Assembly (NCBI GenBank): GCA_905236755.1 | Contig: CAJOCR010000022.1 | Location: forward strand, 1-33,702 | Reading direction: 5' to 3' | DNA from: an uncultured Prevotella sp. | GTDB lineage: Bacteria > Bacteroidota > Bacteroidia > Bacteroidales > Bacteroidaceae | Length of the DNA stretch: 33,702 bases | Shown: positions 33,000-33,702 of the stretch, in pieces | Numbering within the stretch: position 1 is the first letter of the stretch | How the letters are laid out: every line of letters starts with the position of its first letter | The notes under the pieces: generated by a model | The model's input: the letters and a program-made list of their open reading frames with translations, nothing else | Databases searched by the model: none | What the model was told of the DNA's origin: nothing | Position numbers and translations under genes: made by a program

Positions 33000-33031
33000 C
33001 AAAGATACAAAAAAAAATCGACATACACAAA
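33000..33031 (-). promoter_or_regulatory. Promoter of the transglycosylase-like gene
   Basis: TTTG (33031-33028) and TATCTTTG (33007-33000) on the minus strand, 20 nt apart. The predicted start near 32993 gives an untranslated leader of about 105 nt (32888-32993), long for this window; no known riboswitch is recognised in it. Confidence 0.7.
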
Positions 33032-33186
33032 CAAACTATTGATTATCAGCAATTTACATGTTAAGAAAGGCAAAAATACCATTCCAAAAAAAAATATAGT
33101 TTCAAGGGTTTATAGAGCAACTATAGTTTCTATAGCTTCTAAAAAATCTAGTGCCTCTAGAAAATCCTGAGCCTCTGGCTCAAAGA

Positions 33187-33215
33187 AAATGCCGCGATTT
33201 TTCGCGGCATTTTTG
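33187..33215. terminator. Bidirectional rho-independent terminator
   Basis: AAATGCCGCGA (33187-33197) / TCGCGGCATTT (33202-33212), 11-bp stem with a 4-nt T loop, flanked by T's to the right and A's to the left. A second small hairpin, TGAGCCTCTGGCTCA (33168-33182), abuts it. No gene of the window clearly ends here, since transcripts diverge from both sides; it may insulate the ferredoxin operon or end an unseen small RNA. The remaining part, 33040-33167, is AT-rich with CTATAG and TCTAG words and no ORF. Confidence 0.75.
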
Positions 33216-33243
33216 TTTAGCTGCAAAAAAACATAAAATATTC

Positions 33244-33273
33244 TTGTAGATTGAGAAGAATTTTGTAATTTTG
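33244..33273 (+). promoter_or_regulatory. Promoter of the ferredoxin-VorB operon
   Basis: TTG (33244-33246) and TAATTTTG (33266-33273) are 19 nt apart. Transcription should begin near 33280. Confidence 0.6.
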
Positions 33274-33279
33274 CCGAAT

Positions 33280-33358
33280 GAGAAATTAACGGTGTCCGTC
33301 AGGCCGTCCGACCCGGCGAGCACCACTACGTAAACCATAACATAAAAACTAATAACAA
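33280..33358 (+). promoter_or_regulatory. GC-rich structured leader of the ferredoxin-VorB operon
   Basis: The leader has an unusual GC block, GGTGTCCGTCAGGCCGTC… (33291-33323), in which GGTG can pair with CACC and GCCG with CGGC, followed by an AT-rich run into the ATG. No known riboswitch class is recognised; a structured regulatory leader is only a suggestion. Confidence 0.35.
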
Positions 33359-33589
33359 ATGGCTAAAATTAGAGGTGCTGTAACTGTCAACACCGAGCGT
33401 TGCAAGGGATGTAACCTTTGCGTGGTCGCTTGTCCGTGCGATGTGCTCGGGTTGCAACCCAAGGAAGTGAACGATCGCGGATACCATTTTGCCTACATGG
33501 CTAATCCCGACAAGTGCATCGGATGCGCCAGCTGTGCGCTCGTGTGCCCCGACGCTTGCATTGAGGTATATCGTGTTGTAGAGAAGTAA
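33359..33589 (+). CDS. 2-oxoacid:ferredoxin oxidoreductase, ferredoxin-like (delta) subunit
   Basis: A 76-residue protein with two [4Fe-4S] sites: Cys15, Cys18, Cys21, Cys25 ([12 protein letters not shown]) and Cys53, Cys56, Cys59, Cys63 ([12 protein letters not shown]). It is the electron-carrying small subunit (KorD/VorD type) of an enzyme oxidising 2-oxoacids such as 2-oxoglutarate or branched-chain ones to acyl-CoA and passing electrons to ferredoxin, a key reaction of anaerobic Bacteroidota. VorB starts 39 nt downstream, confirming the complex. Its codon use is richer in G and C than most of the window, as for strongly expressed genes. Confidence 0.9.
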   Translation: MAKIRGAVTVNTERCKGCNLCVVACPCDVLGLQPKEVNDRGYHFAYMANPDKCIGCASCALVCPDACIEVYRVVEK

Positions 33590-33628
33590 ACAAGTAATCA
33601 ATCTTTAAAAAACAAAACCGTAGAAACG

Positions 33629-33702
33629 ATGAACGATAAAGTAACATTAATGAAGGGTAATGAGGCTCTCGCTGTCGCTGCTATTCGCTATGGTGCCGAC
33701 GG
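33629..33702 (+). CDS. vorB: 2-oxoacid:ferredoxin oxidoreductase alpha subunit (VorB/KorA), N-terminal fragment
   Basis: Cut by the window edge; 24 codons are present (MNDKVTLMKGNEALAVAAIR…YGAD). The start MKGNEALAVAAIRYG is the usual beginning of VorB-type alpha subunits in Bacteroidota, which bind pyrimidine in the thiamine-diphosphate dependent complex. The downstream subunits with the ThDP-binding and gamma domains should follow outside the window. It could also be named korA; the substrate cannot be decided from this fragment. Confidence 0.8.
   Translation, partial: MNDKVTLMKGNEALAVAAIRYGAD

Noticed and set aside
1..33702. CRISPR array, IS element or prophage
   Set aside because: No regular direct repeats with spacers, no transposase, integrase or phage structural gene among the open frames.

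Overview
The window looks like chromosome of a Bacteroidota bacterium, most likely a Prevotella/Segatella-type member of Bacteroidales. Several genes belong to families typical of that phylum (DUF2723 membrane protein, DUF4827 lipoprotein, GIN-domain lipoprotein, TamL/TamB pair, secreted DPP-IV peptidase, VorB-type 2-oxoacid:ferredoxin oxidoreductase). Intergenic DNA is AT-rich. At least seven places carry the phylum's own promoter form, TTTG (or TTG) - 18 to 20 nt - TAnnTTTG, instead of the E. coli form. No phage, IS transposase, integrase, CRISPR array or rRNA operon is visible; content is mostly housekeeping.

Layout, left to right. 1-582: no gene; a leftward promoter feeding a gene beyond the edge, a large inverted repeat and a leftward terminator. 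583-1404 (-): GIN-domain lipoprotein. 1523-6057 (+): overlapping cluster of serine acetyltransferase, THUMP-type RNA methyltransferase and dipeptidyl peptidase IV. 6240-10475 (+): purD, a multi-pass membrane protein, an unusual one-ORF fusion of a DedA/YqaA-like membrane domain with a ZnuA-type metal-binding lipoprotein, and a ZnuC-type ATPase, with no ZnuB permease next to them. 10626-13964 (+): large DUF2723 membrane protein. 14129-16479 (+): overlapping polysaccharide deacetylase, queG and an unrecognised gene. 16662-19821 (+): DUF4827 lipoprotein, phosphoglucosamine mutase family protein, NrnA-like DHH phosphoesterase. 20002-31110 (-): HAD phosphatase, sugar-nucleotidyltransferase-like protein, tamL, tamB, RluA-type pseudouridine synthase, fabG and a TetR regulator with a palindromic candidate operator. 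31340-31412 (+): initiator tRNA-fMet with its own promoter and a perfect terminator. 31624-32887 (-): SGNH hydrolase and a small lytic-transglycosylase-like protein. 33359 to end (+): ferredoxin-like subunit and the start of VorB.

Themes: envelope biogenesis (TamL/TamB, phosphoglucosamine mutase, deacetylase, lytic enzyme, lipoproteins), tRNA/rRNA modification (queG, RluA, RlmL-like), metal uptake and central metabolism. The best candidate for something undescribed is the DedA-ZnuA fusion at 8523-9755. The last transmembrane helix of the DedA part is at the same time a textbook lipoprotein signal peptide with lipobox LSSC, correctly oriented by positive charges, so signal peptidase II could split one polypeptide into a membrane protein and a lipoprotein. 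Second is a family of imperfect palindromic repeats found right after three unrelated stop codons (about 13977, 16484 and 21787), plus a second GC-rich hairpin family at 6182 and 7531.
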